Shown here one piece after another: positions 5,982-13,809 of a stretch of DNA of 16,290 nt. The translations under genes were made by a program, and so were the position numbers. Location of the stretch: positions 1 to 16,290 of the forward strand of contig CAKTOB010000040.1 in the NCBI GenBank assembly GCA_934589525.1, in the 5' to 3' direction. Source of the stretch: an uncultured Oscillospiraceae bacterium. GTDB lineage: Bacteria; Bacillota; Clostridia; Oscillospirales; Oscillospiraceae. Numbering within the stretch: position 1 is the first letter of the stretch; the number at the start of each line of letters is the position of its first letter. Below the pieces are notes generated by a model, which did no database searches, was not told where the DNA came from, and saw only the letters and a program-made list of their open reading frames with translations.

Positions 5982-6004
5982 ACCCCCAGAGAAAGGGGAT
6001 GCTT

Positions 6005-6493
6005 ATGGAGGACCTGGATTTTATGAAAGAGGCCCTGGCCTTGGCTCAAAAGGCCTTTGACCTGGGGGAGGTGCCCGTGGGCTGCGTCATCACCCTGGGG
6101 GAGGAGATCGTGGGCCGGGGCTATAACCGCCGGGAAACGGACAAGTCCGCTCTGGCCCATGCGGAGATCATGGCCATCTCTGAGGCCTGTCAAAAGCTGG
6201 GGGGCTGGCGGCTGTGGGAGTGTACCCTCTATGTGACCTTGGAGCCCTGCGCCATGTGCGCCGGGGCTATTCTGAACGCCCGGATCCCCCGGGTGGTCTA
6301 TGGGGCCAGCGACCGGAAATTCGGGGCCTGCCAGTCGGTATGCAGCCTGTTTTCCATGGACTTTAACCACCATCCCCAGGTGGAGGCGGGGCTGCTGGAA
6401 GAGGAATCCCAGGACCTTTTACAGGATTTTTTCAGGGAGCTCCGGGTCACCCTCCGTAGCCGCCCCAAGTGGAAGCCGAAAACACCGATGTAA
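6005..6493 (+). CDS. tadA: tRNA-specific adenosine deaminase TadA
   Basis: A 162-aa zinc deaminase that converts adenosine to inosine at the wobble position of tRNA-Arg(ACG). It carries the deaminase signature HAE (His52, catalytic Glu54) and PCAMCAGA (Cys82, Cys85), with the TadA-specific NARIPRVVYGASDRKFGA segment (91-108). Length and order are normal for the family. I chose the ATG at 6005 because AAAGGGG lies 6 nt upstream; an ATG at 5999 would overlap that site. The stop codon overlaps the ribosome binding site of spoIIP 12 nt before its start, so the two are probably co-transcribed. Confidence 0.96.
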   Translation: MEDLDFMKEALALAQKAFDLGEVPVGCVITLGEEIVGRGYNRRETDKSALAHAEIMAISEACQKLGGWRLWECTLYVTLEPCAMCAGAILNARIPRVVYGASDRKFGACQSVCSLFSMDFNHHPQVEAGLLEEESQDLLQDFFRELRVTLRSRPKWKPKTPM

Positions 6494-6505
6494 GGAGGCA
6501 TGGCC

Positions 6506-7522
6506 GTGAACAACCGGGGCGCTTATCAGGTGGGATTGCTGTCTCTGGGCCTTTCCCTGGCCCTGCGCCTGGGGCCGACCCTGGGAAGTTTCGCAGCCTC
6601 CCCGGGCTTTTGGCGCACCTTGGATGAAGTGCTCCTCTATTCCCAGACGGGGCTGCTTCCCGCCCCCTGTCAGCCGGAAGCTTACGTCTACGCCCCGGAG
6701 TCCCACAGCCCCGGCAACGCCCTGGTGCCCCTGCCGGTGTTTTCCGTCCGGCGGCAGCCGGAAGAGGAACCGGAGGCACCTCCCGTCTTTTCCCCCCAGG
6801 ACGGGGCGGCGGTGAAGCTTGACAATGATGCGGGGCTTTCTGTAGACCCGGAGCGCCTGATTCTGGAGGCCCCGGCGTTTCCGGACCTTCCCGGCCCCAA
6901 GGTGCTGCTCTACAGCACCCACGCCACGGAAAGCTATCAGAAAAGCGGCGAAAACTACATAGAAACCGCTGCCTACAGAAGTCTGGACAGCGGTTTTAAT
7001 ATGCTCAGCCTGGGCCGTGCCCTGGAAGAAGCCCTGGAGGCTCGGGGCATCGGGGTTCTCCGGGACGAAAGTCTCCATGACTACCCCTCCTATAATTCCG
7101 CCTACATCCACAGCCGGAAGGCCATGGAGGAGTTGCTCATCCAAAACCCCTCCATCGTCCTGGCCCTGGACCTGCACCGGGATGCGGCGGCGGGTACCCA
7201 TCAGCCCAGGCTTCTGGCCGATACCCCCACAGGCCCCACGGCAAAGCTGATGCTGGTGGTGGGTACCAATGCAGCAGGTCGAACGCACCCCAACTGGCAG
7301 CAGAATCTATCCCTGGCCCTGCGGCTTCAGACCCTGCTGGAACGGGAAAGCCCGGGCATCACCCGGCCCCTGAACCTCCGGGCCCAGCGGTTCAACCAAG
7401 ATTTGTGCCCCGGGGCACTGCTGCTCGAAATCGGCGGCGCAGGGAACACCCGGCAGGAGGCTCTGGCCACCGTGCCCATTCTGGCCGAGGCTATTGAAGA
7501 CCTTTTGAACGCATCAAAATAG
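6506..7522 (+). CDS. spoIIP: Stage II sporulation protein P (SpoIIP)
   Basis: A 338-aa peptidoglycan amidase/endopeptidase of the SpoIIDMP engulfment machine. An N-terminal hydrophobic segment (about 8-30) anchors it, a Pro/Glu-rich linker (about 55-125) follows, and the catalytic domain spans about 130-335. Conserved zinc-amidase residues are visible: THATESY (His139, Glu142), LDLHRDA (His224), VVGTN...NWQQN (252-267) and RFNQDLCPGALLLEIG (295-310, Glu308). It is shorter than Bacillus SpoIIP (about 400 aa), mainly before the catalytic domain. GTG at 6506 is preferred because AAGGAGG is 7 nt upstream; the ATG at 6500 is only 1 nt from it. Presence of the gene implies an endospore former. Confidence 0.93.
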   Translation: MNNRGAYQVGLLSLGLSLALRLGPTLGSFAASPGFWRTLDEVLLYSQTGLLPAPCQPEAYVYAPESHSPGNALVPLPVFSVRRQPEEEPEAPPVFSPQDGAAVKLDNDAGLSVDPERLILEAPAFPDLPGPKVLLYSTHATESYQKSGENYIETAAYRSLDSGFNMLSLGRALEEALEARGIGVLRDESLHDYPSYNSAYIHSRKAMEELLIQNPSIVLALDLHRDAAAGTHQPRLLADTPTGPTAKLMLVVGTNAAGRTHPNWQQNLSLALRLQTLLERESPGITRPLNLRAQRFNQDLCPGALLLEIGGAGNTRQEALATVPILAEAIEDLLNASK

Positions 7523-7540
7523 GTTCTAATGCGTGAACGA

Positions 7541-7627
7541 CTGCTGCCTGCGGCAGAAGCTTTTCGTGCCGAAAAGCAACCTCTCAGTCTCGGCTGCGCC
7601 GAGCCAGCTCCCCTTTCAGGGGAGCCA
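7541..7627. repeat. Composite palindromic intergenic element (four tandem hairpins)
   Basis: Four perfect hairpins follow one another, each with a 3-nt loop: 7544-7556 (CTGCC/GGCAG), 7559-7577 (GCTTTTCG/CGAAAAGC), 7589-7603 (CTCGGC/GCCGAG) and 7607-7625 (GCTCCCCT/AGGGGAGC). It fills the gap between the convergent spoIIP and DUF4363 genes. The last two hairpins resemble a palindromic repeat I recall as common in Oscillospiraceae intergenic DNA; copy number cannot be tested here. It may also work as a bidirectional terminator. Confidence 0.6.
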
Positions 7628-7636
7628 AGGCCGCCT

Positions 7637-8017
7637 TTATAACAAGTTCCACCAGGTTAAGCGGTGGGCATCGCTGATGGCCTGGACCCGGCGGGCCAGT
7701 TCCCGGCAGCAGGCGGCAAACTCCGCCTCTTCTTCCCCGGCGGCATAGACCCCCAGCCGGGCAAAGAGGCCGTCCGCGTCCTCCATGGGCTGGTGGTCCG
7801 CAAAGGCGGCGGTGAGCCGCCAGGCCTTTCGCCAGCCCCGCTGGGCCGTCTCCTGGTGGAGCTTCGCAGTATCCCAGTCTCCCCGGGCCCCGGCCTGGGC
7901 TGCCTGGGTCAGCTCCCCGGTGATGGGCTCCTGCAAGGTGGCCATGGTCCACTGGACGAAGAGCCCCCCGGCCAGCAGCACCAGCAATAATAAGATTCCC
8001 AATATCCCCCGGGTCAT
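7637..8017 (-). CDS. DUF4363 family protein
   Basis: A 126-aa protein with an N-terminal membrane anchor (ILGILLLLVLLAGGLFV, about 5-21) and a helical extracytoplasmic domain rich in Ala, Glu and Trp (about 30-126). Its composition, size and partner match the DUF4363 family, usually encoded after a DUF421 gene; function unknown. ATG at 8015-8017 overlaps the DUF421 stop in an ATGA arrangement and has GGAGGG upstream, indicating translational coupling. An upstream in-frame ATG at 8122 lies inside the DUF421 gene and is rejected. Confidence 0.78.
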   Translation of the reverse strand: MTRGILGILLLLVLLAGGLFVQWTMATLQEPITGELTQAAQAGARGDWDTAKLHQETAQRGWRKAWRLTAAFADHQPMEDADGLFARLGVYAAGEEEAEFAACCRELARRVQAISDAHRLTWWNLL

Positions 8018-8688
8018 AGGCCCTCCTTCCCGATGAATAAGGTCTTCCCCGTGGCATCCACCGTGAGCACCAGGGTGGATTTTAATTCCGCCCCGTGGCC
8101 TGCCAACGTTTCCAGCACCCATTCTTCGGTTTTCCCTGTTTTTGTCAGATTTTCTTCCAGCAATCGCCCGTCCTCCACTACCACAATGGGCAGGGCATTC
8201 TCCCGGGCCTGAACCCCCGCATCCCGGGCGCAGGCGGGCTGGAACCGGGCGTAGGGAAACACGGAAAGTTCCCCGTCCGTCTCCAAAATGGCATACTGCA
8301 CCTGGGACAGGTCCAGAATATCCTTTTCCCGGAGCTTCCCCAGCAGCTCCTCCAGCGTCACTCGGGTCAGCCGCAGATTCCCCTGCAACAGCTTCCCCTC
8401 GTCAATGAGCAGCACCGGCCGCCCACAAAACAGCCGCCGTAGACGGGCGCTTTGCAGCATCAGGTAGGACAGCACCAGCTCCACCCCCAGCACCGTCAAA
8501 ATGGGGATCAGCCCGGTAAGCAAGGGAATGCCCCCATCCTGCATGGGAATGGCCGCCAGATTGGCCACCAGCATGGTCACCACAAACTCCGCCGGCTCCA
8601 TCTCCCCAATCTGCCGCTTTCCCATAAGCCGAATAACGAGAATCAGAACCAGATAAAGAATGATGGTGCGGAGGTAGGATAGGATCAT
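8014..8688 (-). CDS. DUF421 (YetF-like) membrane protein
   Basis: A 224-aa protein with three N-terminal membrane helices (about 4-20, 35-50, 54-78), the conserved RLMGKRQIGEMEPAEFVV segment (20-37) and a C-terminal two-part cytosolic domain. The RPVLLIDEGKLL and LPIVVVEDGRLLEENL halves are the typical DUF421 duplicated motif. YetF-type proteins in Bacillales have been linked to spore properties; a similar role here is only possible. Start ATG 8686-8688 has GGGAGG 7 nt upstream. It is first in a two-gene operon with DUF4363 and lies 22 bp from the end of a MITE-like repeat. Confidence 0.9.
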   Translation of the reverse strand: MILSYLRTIILYLVLILVIRLMGKRQIGEMEPAEFVVTMLVANLAAIPMQDGGIPLLTGLIPILTVLGVELVLSYLMLQSARLRRLFCGRPVLLIDEGKLLQGNLRLTRVTLEELLGKLREKDILDLSQVQYAILETDGELSVFPYARFQPACARDAGVQARENALPIVVVEDGRLLEENLTKTGKTEEWVLETLAGHGAELKSTLVLTVDATGKTLFIGKEGL

Positions 8689-8710
8689 AAACGCGCCTCC
8701 CGTTCAATAG

Positions 8711-9065
8711 AGTTGACAGTTGACAGTGGACAGTTGACAGTTATGTCAAAATTGACAATGGACAATGGACAATTGACAATTATTGATATATCGATGGTGA
8801 TACCATTCACCCGCACAGGTTATTTTTGCCACGTGGCGGGCGGCAGATTGCCGCCCCTACGATAACGCACAACGTTTTTCACATTTTACGGGCGCAAAAC
8901 GATGATAGACACGTTAAATATACGGTAAAACGGAACAAATGTATTGTAGGGGCGGCAACCTGCCGCCCGCCACGTTGGATGTATAACCTGTGTGGGTGAA
9001 TGGTACCCCCAAAAAATTGTCAATTCAGAAAATAACTGTCAACTGTCCACTGTCAACTGTCAACT
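8711..9065. mobile_element. MITE-like 355-bp element with nested inverted repeats
   Basis: The ends are perfect 34-bp terminal inverted repeats (8711-8744 and 9032-9065) built from TTGACAGT-type short direct repeats. Inside are further inverted pairs: 8802-8823 with 8983-9004 (22 nt, one mismatch) and 8831-8860 with 8946-8975 (30 nt, one mismatch; GTAGGGGCGGC core). The centre (about 8861-8945) has no evident pairing. There is no ORF of note, so it would be mobilised in trans if at all. I see no clear target-site duplication. It fills most of the 546-bp gap between DUF421 (-) and glyS (+); the rest of that gap is the glyS promoter region. Confidence 0.72.
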
Positions 9066-9166
9066 AAATTTCTCCTCTGTTTATGAAAGCATCCCCATAT
9101 TCCCCCCGTTCTATTCCCGGTTTCTTGGTTGACTTGCGCTTTTTTCTCAACATCTGCGGATTTTCC

Positions 9167-9195
9167 TTGATTTCATCCCCGGGCCAGAGTATAAT
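9167..9195 (+). promoter_or_regulatory. Promoter of glyS
   Basis: TTGATT (9167-9172) and perfect TATAAT (9190-9195) with 17-bp spacing. The predicted start near 9202 leaves a leader of about 33 nt, too short for a T-box riboswitch. Confidence 0.75.
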
Positions 9196-9234
9196 GGGGG
9201 CAAACTCCGAAAATACCGATTGGGGGATCTATAA

Positions 9235-10662
9235 ATGAAAAACAGTGAAAAAACTCTGGATATGATCGTGAACCTCTGCAAAAACAGAGGCTATGTCTAC
9301 GCCGGCTCCGAGATTTACGGCGGCCTGGCCAACGCCTGGGACTACGGCCCTCTGGGTGTGGAATTTAAGAACAACGTGAAGAGGGCCTGGATGAAGAAGT
9401 TTGTCCAGGAATCCGACTACAACGTGGGCCTGGATGCCGCCATCCTCATGAACCCCACCACCTGGGTCACCACCGGCCATGTGGGCAACTTCTCGGACCC
9501 TCTGGTTGACTGCAAGGGGTGCGGCGCCCGGCAGCGGGCGGACAAGCTGATCGAGGCCAGCGAGTCCGGCAAGGGTGTCAACGTGGACGCCATGAGCTTT
9601 GAGGAAATGGACAAGTTTGTTGCCGACCATGAGGACGTGGTCTGCCCCAACTGCGGCAAGCACAACTTTACCGCCATCCGGAAGTTCAACCTGATGTTCA
9701 AGACCCAGATCGGTGTCACCGAGGATTCCTCCTCCACCGTCTATCTGCGGCCCGAGACTGCCCAGGGCATTTTCGTGAACTTCGCCAACATCCAGCGGAC
9801 CACCCGGAAGAAGCTGCCCTTCGGCGTTTGCCAGGTGGGCAAGGCCTTCCGGAACGAGATCACCCCGGGCAACTTCACCTTCCGTACCCGGGAATTTGAG
9901 CAGATGGAGTGCGAATTCTTCTGCCAGCCCGGCACGGACCTGGAGTGGTTCGCTTACTGGAAGGACTTCTGCAAGAATTGGCTGATTTCCCTGGGCATCA
10001 AGGAAGAGAGCCTGCGGCTGCGGGACCATGAGCCTGCGGAGCTGGCCTTCTACTCCCGGGCTACCACCGACATTGAGTATCAGTTCCCCTTCGGCTCCGG
10101 CTGGGGCGAGCTGTGGGGCATTGCCGACCGGACCAATTACGACCTGGGCCGCCATCAGGAGGCCTCCGGCAAGAGCCTGGAATACTTCGACCAGGAAAAG
10201 GGCGAGCACTACATTCCCTATGTCATTGAGCCCAGCCTGGGCTGTGACCGTGTGGCTCTGGCCTTCCTGTGCGAGGCCTATGACGAGGAAGTGGTGGGCC
10301 AGGACAAGAAGGGCAACCCGGACATCCGCACCGTGCTGCACCTGCACCCCGCTCTGGCTCCTTTCAAGGCCGCCGTTCTGCCCCTGAGCAAGAAGCTGAG
10401 CCCCAAGGCCGAGGAGATCTACCACATGCTGCAAAAGGACTTTATGGTGGACTTTGACGATGCCGGTTCCATCGGCAAGCGTTACCGCCGGGAAGACGAG
10501 ATCGGCACCCCCTTGTGCATCACCGTGGACTTCCAGACCGTGGGTGACGAAAATACCCCCGCCGACAACTGCGTCACCGTCCGTGACCGGGACACCATGG
10601 AGCAGGTCCGCATCCCCATCAGCGAACTGAAGGACTACATTGCCAATAAGTGCGCATTCTAA
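9235..10662 (+). CDS. glyS: Glycine--tRNA ligase (single-chain dimeric type)
   Basis: A 475-aa class II aminoacyl-tRNA synthetase charging tRNA-Gly. N-terminal [13 protein letters not shown] (29-41) and the motif 1 region are present, motif 2 is [21 protein letters not shown] (205-225, cited by range) and motif 3 is GCDRVALAF (336-344), followed by an anticodon-binding domain from about 370. Two CxxC pairs (Cys93/Cys96 and Cys137/Cys140) could bind zinc. Length is normal for the alpha2 (GlyQS) type, distinct from the alpha2-beta2 glyQ/glyS enzyme. ATG at 9235 follows GGGGGAT. It is monocistronic with its own promoter and a bidirectional terminator downstream. Confidence 0.96.
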   Translation: MKNSEKTLDMIVNLCKNRGYVYAGSEIYGGLANAWDYGPLGVEFKNNVKRAWMKKFVQESDYNVGLDAAILMNPTTWVTTGHVGNFSDPLVDCKGCGARQRADKLIEASESGKGVNVDAMSFEEMDKFVADHEDVVCPNCGKHNFTAIRKFNLMFKTQIGVTEDSSSTVYLRPETAQGIFVNFANIQRTTRKKLPFGVCQVGKAFRNEITPGNFTFRTREFEQMECEFFCQPGTDLEWFAYWKDFCKNWLISLGIKEESLRLRDHEPAELAFYSRATTDIEYQFPFGSGWGELWGIADRTNYDLGRHQEASGKSLEYFDQEKGEHYIPYVIEPSLGCDRVALAFLCEAYDEEVVGQDKKGNPDIRTVLHLHPALAPFKAAVLPLSKKLSPKAEEIYHMLQKDFMVDFDDAGSIGKRYRREDEIGTPLCITVDFQTVGDENTPADNCVTVRDRDTMEQVRIPISELKDYIANKCAF

Positions 10663-10668
10663 AATAAT

Positions 10669-10698
10669 AACGCCCCCGGCTTTCCCGCCGGGGGCGTT
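10669..10698. terminator. Bidirectional terminator between glyS and ohyA
   Basis: A 12-bp GC-rich stem AACGCCCCCGGC (10669-10680) / GCCGGGGGCGTT (10687-10698) with a 6-nt loop, flanked by short T runs on both strands. It lies between two convergent genes, so it probably serves both. Confidence 0.82.
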
Positions 10699-10710
10699 TC
10701 GTGTATTGAC

Positions 10711-12504
10711 TTACTCGATGAGGCCGCTTTCCTTCAGCAGCAGCTCAATGTCGGTGCCACGGGTCTTCTTGATGAGGATCTTCAGCATTTCCTTTTCCGT
10801 GAAGGACAGAGGGGCCTGGGAGATGGGCTTCTTGTCGATGGCGTAGTAGCAGGCACGCAGCAGCTCCCGGACATCGTACTTGCTGCCCCAGACCTCAGGC
10901 ACGGCCCGGTCCACGTTCAGCAGGGTGTAGACGGATTCCATACCGGTCCGCATGGAGTATTCGGTGGTGAAGATGGTGTCTCTGGGGGTCTCGGCGAACT
11001 GGCCGATGAAGGCGAAGTTCACGGCACCGTCGGGCACCACCTTGGGCCGGTCAGATTCCTTTCTGGGCTGGAAGAAGGCATTGATATAGGGCATATAGCA
11101 GGTGGTGGTGTTGCAGGCACTCTCAGCAAGCTCGGGGATCTCGTCTACAGGCACGCCGATGTGGTACAGCCACTCCTGGCAGATCTCCTCGCCGGTGCAT
11201 TCCCGCATGGCCTTCTTGACGAACTGGCCGGGCTTGTTGGTGGTCAGGCCGTAGACCCAAACCAGAACGGTGTCTTTATCCTGGGCCTTGAACTGGGGCT
11301 GACGGTTGATGGTCCAGCTGAGGTACCAGTTGTCGGTGCTGTCCTTCACGGTGACGATGCCGCCGGTGGTGACCTTCCCGGCCCGGGGATCCCGCTGGCA
11401 GATGTCCATAATGTGGCGGATGATCTTCTCGTCCTTGGTCTGCACCGTGGCGCTCATCCAGTTGGTGGCCTCTACATCGGAGCAGAAGTTGTCGGGATTG
11501 CCGTACTCGCCGTTCTTGGCCTGGGCGGCAATGTTCTTCCACAGATCCCAGCTCTCGCCGCAGCCGTTGACGATGTTATTGAGGTCCGGGGCGTGGGTCT
11601 GGTCGCCGTAGCAGGAGGTGTCGGTGCAGCAGCCGTTGGTGATGAAGACCAGGTCGTCCTCCACCAGGTCGATGGACTGCTCTGCGCCGTCCTTCACATA
11701 GACGATCTTCCGGGCGATCTGCCGGTCGCCTACATGGTCGATGACCACGTTCTTCACATCCATGCCGAACTCGACCTTCACACCGTGGGCTTCCAGGTAC
11801 TTTACAAGAGGCAGGATCATGCTCTCATACTGGTTGTACTTGGTGAAGCGCAGGGCGGAGAAGTCGGGCAGGCCGTCGATGTGGTGGACATAGCGGCAGA
11901 GGTACCGCTTCATTTCCAGGGCGCTGGACCAGCGCTGGAAGGCGAACATGGTCTGCCAGTAGAGCCAGAAGTTGGTGTCCCAGAAGGAGTCGGGGAGAAC
12001 ATCGGAGATCTTCTTGTCCTCCAGCTGGCTCTCCGGGGTCATGAACAGCTTGGAAAGGGCCATGGCGGACTCCCGGTCCAGCTTGAACTGCTTGTCGGTG
12101 TGGGCATCCTGGCCGCACTTGACGGTGGCCCGGCAGAGAGAATAGTTGGGGTCGTGCTTGTTCAGCCAATAGTACTCATCCAGCACGGACACGCCTTCGG
12201 TCTCGATAGAGGGCACATCCCGGAAGACATCCCACATGACCTCGAAATGGTTGTCCATTTCCCGGCCGCCCCGCATATAGAAGCCCTTGGAAACGTCCTT
12301 CCGGCCGTCGCAGCTGCCGCCGGCCAGGTCCAGTTTCTCCAGCAGATGGATGCGCTCGCCCTTCATCTGGCCGTCACGGACCAGGTAGAAGGCGGCGGTC
12401 AGACCGGCAAGGCCGGTGCCGATGATATAGGCGGACTTGTTGTCCACGCCCTGGGGCTTTTCAGGATGGGCAAAAGCTTCGTAAGTTCCGGCAGAATAAT
12501 ACAT
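10711..12504 (-). CDS. ohyA: Oleate hydratase (myosin-cross-reactive antigen family)
   Basis: A 597-aa FAD-dependent hydratase that adds water to the cis-9 double bond of oleic or linoleic acid to give 10-hydroxy fatty acids. The N-terminus (YYSAGTYEAFAHPEKPQGVD) and the dinucleotide-binding GTGLAG (29-34) fit the family, as do GGSCDG (62-67) and the signature RGGREMDNHFEVMWD (78-92). Length is normal (about 560-650). Two ATGs are adjacent (12507 and 12504); the second has a better 7-nt spacing from GGAGG and matches the usual MYYS start. No signal peptide: cytosolic or membrane-peripheral. It stands alone with its own promoter. Probable role: detoxifying unsaturated fatty acids in the gut. 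Confidence 0.95.
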   Translation of the reverse strand: MYYSAGTYEAFAHPEKPQGVDNKSAYIIGTGLAGLTAAFYLVRDGQMKGERIHLLEKLDLAGGSCDGRKDVSKGFYMRGGREMDNHFEVMWDVFRDVPSIETEGVSVLDEYYWLNKHDPNYSLCRATVKCGQDAHTDKQFKLDRESAMALSKLFMTPESQLEDKKISDVLPDSFWDTNFWLYWQTMFAFQRWSSALEMKRYLCRYVHHIDGLPDFSALRFTKYNQYESMILPLVKYLEAHGVKVEFGMDVKNVVIDHVGDRQIARKIVYVKDGAEQSIDLVEDDLVFITNGCCTDTSCYGDQTHAPDLNNIVNGCGESWDLWKNIAAQAKNGEYGNPDNFCSDVEATNWMSATVQTKDEKIIRHIMDICQRDPRAGKVTTGGIVTVKDSTDNWYLSWTINRQPQFKAQDKDTVLVWVYGLTTNKPGQFVKKAMRECTGEEICQEWLYHIGVPVDEIPELAESACNTTTCYMPYINAFFQPRKESDRPKVVPDGAVNFAFIGQFAETPRDTIFTTEYSMRTGMESVYTLLNVDRAVPEVWGSKYDVRELLRACYYAIDKKPISQAPLSFTEKEMLKILIKKTRGTDIELLLKESGLIE

Positions 12505-12579
12505 CATAAAACCTCCATATTTTTTCCGGGGTGCCGTCTTGTTTCCTTAGCGGCACCTGTTGTTTTTCTTCATGACAAC

Positions 12580-12608
12580 AGTATACCCCAATTTTTCCGT
12601 TCTGCCCA
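12580..12608 (-). promoter_or_regulatory. Promoter of oleate hydratase gene
   Basis: On the minus strand TATACT (12580-12585) with TGGGCA (12603-12608) at 17-bp spacing. The transcribed leader of about 65 nt contains a hairpin GGTGCCG (12530-12536) / CGGCACC (12551-12557) ending before the ribosome binding site. Confidence 0.55.
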
Positions 12609-12714
12609 TAAACAGCCCCAGGCCCTTGATAAGGTTTTCGGCAAGGGGGACCATGTGCGTAGATTTTTATCATTTTCTGCCCCGTGATAAAAGGCATCCA
12701 ACCTGGATTGCCAC

Positions 12715-12743
12715 TTGAAAAAGTGCCACAAATCCTGTATGAT
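12715..12743 (+). promoter_or_regulatory. Putative uppP promoter upstream of a MITE-like repeat
   Basis: TTGAAA (12715-12720) and TATGAT (12738-12743) at 17-bp spacing. It lies about 215 bp before uppP, with the palindromic element 12770-12937 in between, so the uppP mRNA would carry that element in its leader. Confidence 0.5.
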
Positions 12744-12769
12744 GTGTTGGTAAAGGATATTCTATTTTC

Positions 12770-12937
12770 TAAGGAAACTCTGAATAAATCGTCTGCGGCT
12801 GAGCGGCGAATCTTTTGCCCCCAGGCTGCGCTTCTAAAAGTGGGAAATACACAAAGTATTCCTCCACTTTTAGAATCTTGCCTGGAAGCAAAATCTTTCG
12901 CCGTCAGCTCTTGCCGATTTAATCAGAGCTTCCCTAA
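12770..12937. mobile_element. MITE-like imperfect palindrome in the uppP leader
   Basis: The outer arms 12770-12791 and 12915-12937 are imperfect inverted repeats (TAAGGAAACTCTGAATAAAT versus TTAGGGAAGCTCTGATTAAA read on the other strand). Middle arms pair around 12801-12825 and 12880-12904 (GCGGCGAA...CCAGGC). The inner arms TCTAAAAGTG (from 12833) and CACTTTTAGA (ending 12874) close the centre. The whole 168 bp could form one long cruciform or RNA hairpin. No ORF is plausible across it. It ends 20 bp before the uppP ATG. Confidence 0.62.
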
Positions 12938-12957
12938 AACATTCGAGGGATGGAATT

Positions 12958-13785
12958 ATGATCGAAATTTTAAAAGCCGTGCTCTTCGGTATCGTGGAGG
13001 GCGTGACGGAATGGCTGCCCGTATCCTCCACCGGCCACCTGATCCTTTTGGATGAGCTGGTGCGGCTGAACGTATCGGAAGCCTTTAAAAGCATGTTTGA
13101 CGTGGTGATCCAGCTGGGTGCCATTCTGGCGGTGGTGGTGCTGTTCTTCCACAAGCTGAATCCCTTCTCCCCGGAGAAGACCCCAGAGGAAAAGAAGAGC
13201 ACCTGGAGCCTGTGGGCCAAGGTGGTGGTGTCCATCATCCCCTCCGGTGTGGTGGGGGTCCTCTTTGACGACTGGATGGATGCCCATTTGCACACCTCCA
13301 CCGTGGTGGCCGCCATGCTGATCGTCTATGGCGTGGCCTTCATCCTGGTGGAGCGGCGGTATCAGGGCCGCCATCTGGCCGTCAGCGATGTGGACCATAT
13401 GGATTGGAAAACCGCCCTGGGCATCGGCCTGTTTCAGTGCCTGAGCCTGATTCCCGGCACCTCCCGGTCCGGCTCCACCATTTTGGGCGGCATTCTCTTA
13501 GGGGCCAGCCGGTCCGCCGCCGCGGAGTTCAGCTTCTTTATGGCCATTCCCACCATGCTGGGGGCCAGCGGCATCAAGCTTCTGAAATTCTTTATGACCG
13601 GCGTGGGCTTTGCCGGGCCGGAGATCGCCGTGCTGCTGGTGGGCTGCGCCGTGTCCTTCCTGGTGAGCCTCCTGGTCATCCGGGGCCTCATGAACTACGT
13701 CCGCAACCACTCCTTCTCCGTCTTCGGCGTTTACCGCATTGTTCTTGGTATATTGGTCCTGGCCTATTTTGCCATTGCGAAATAA
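12958..13785 (+). CDS. uppP: Undecaprenyl-diphosphatase UppP (BacA)
   Basis: A 275-aa polytopic membrane phosphatase that recycles undecaprenyl pyrophosphate for cell-wall synthesis and gives intrinsic bacitracin tolerance. The family signatures are intact: GIVEGVTEWLPVSSTGH (11-27; Glu14, Glu18, His27) and PGTSRSGSTI (166-175; Arg170), corresponding to the catalytic residues of E. coli UppP. About eight hydrophobic segments are visible. ATG at 12958 follows GAGGG at 8 nt. The aldose-epimerase gene begins 24 nt after its stop, so they are probably one operon. Confidence 0.96.
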   Translation: MIEILKAVLFGIVEGVTEWLPVSSTGHLILLDELVRLNVSEAFKSMFDVVIQLGAILAVVVLFFHKLNPFSPEKTPEEKKSTWSLWAKVVVSIIPSGVVGVLFDDWMDAHLHTSTVVAAMLIVYGVAFILVERRYQGRHLAVSDVDHMDWKTALGIGLFQCLSLIPGTSRSGSTILGGILLGASRSAAAEFSFFMAIPTMLGASGIKLLKFFMTGVGFAGPEIAVLLVGCAVSFLVSLLVIRGLMNYVRNHSFSVFGVYRIVLGILVLAYFAIAK

Positions 13786-13809
13786 TTACTTTTACGGAGG
13801 TTCTTTTCC

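Noticed and set aside
6419..7288. A 289-codon open frame on the minus strand
   Set aside because: It overlaps tadA and spoIIP in antisense; both real genes have catalytic motifs and ribosome binding sites.
9066..9234. T-box riboswitch before glycyl-tRNA synthetase
   Set aside because: The promoter at 9167-9195 leaves only about 33 nt of leader, and no T-box core or terminator is visible.
9229..10434. A 401-codon open frame on the minus strand
   Set aside because: It is antisense to glyS, which is unmistakable; low-complexity Gly/Val/Leu translation.
11161..12687. A 508-codon open frame on the plus strand
   Set aside because: It is the antisense shadow of the oleate hydratase gene in high-GC DNA, rich in Val/Leu/Gly/Asp, without motifs.
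12684..13055. A 123-codon plus-strand frame overlapping the start of uppP
   Set aside because: It reads through the MITE-like palindrome and into uppP in another frame; no ribosome binding site or family match.
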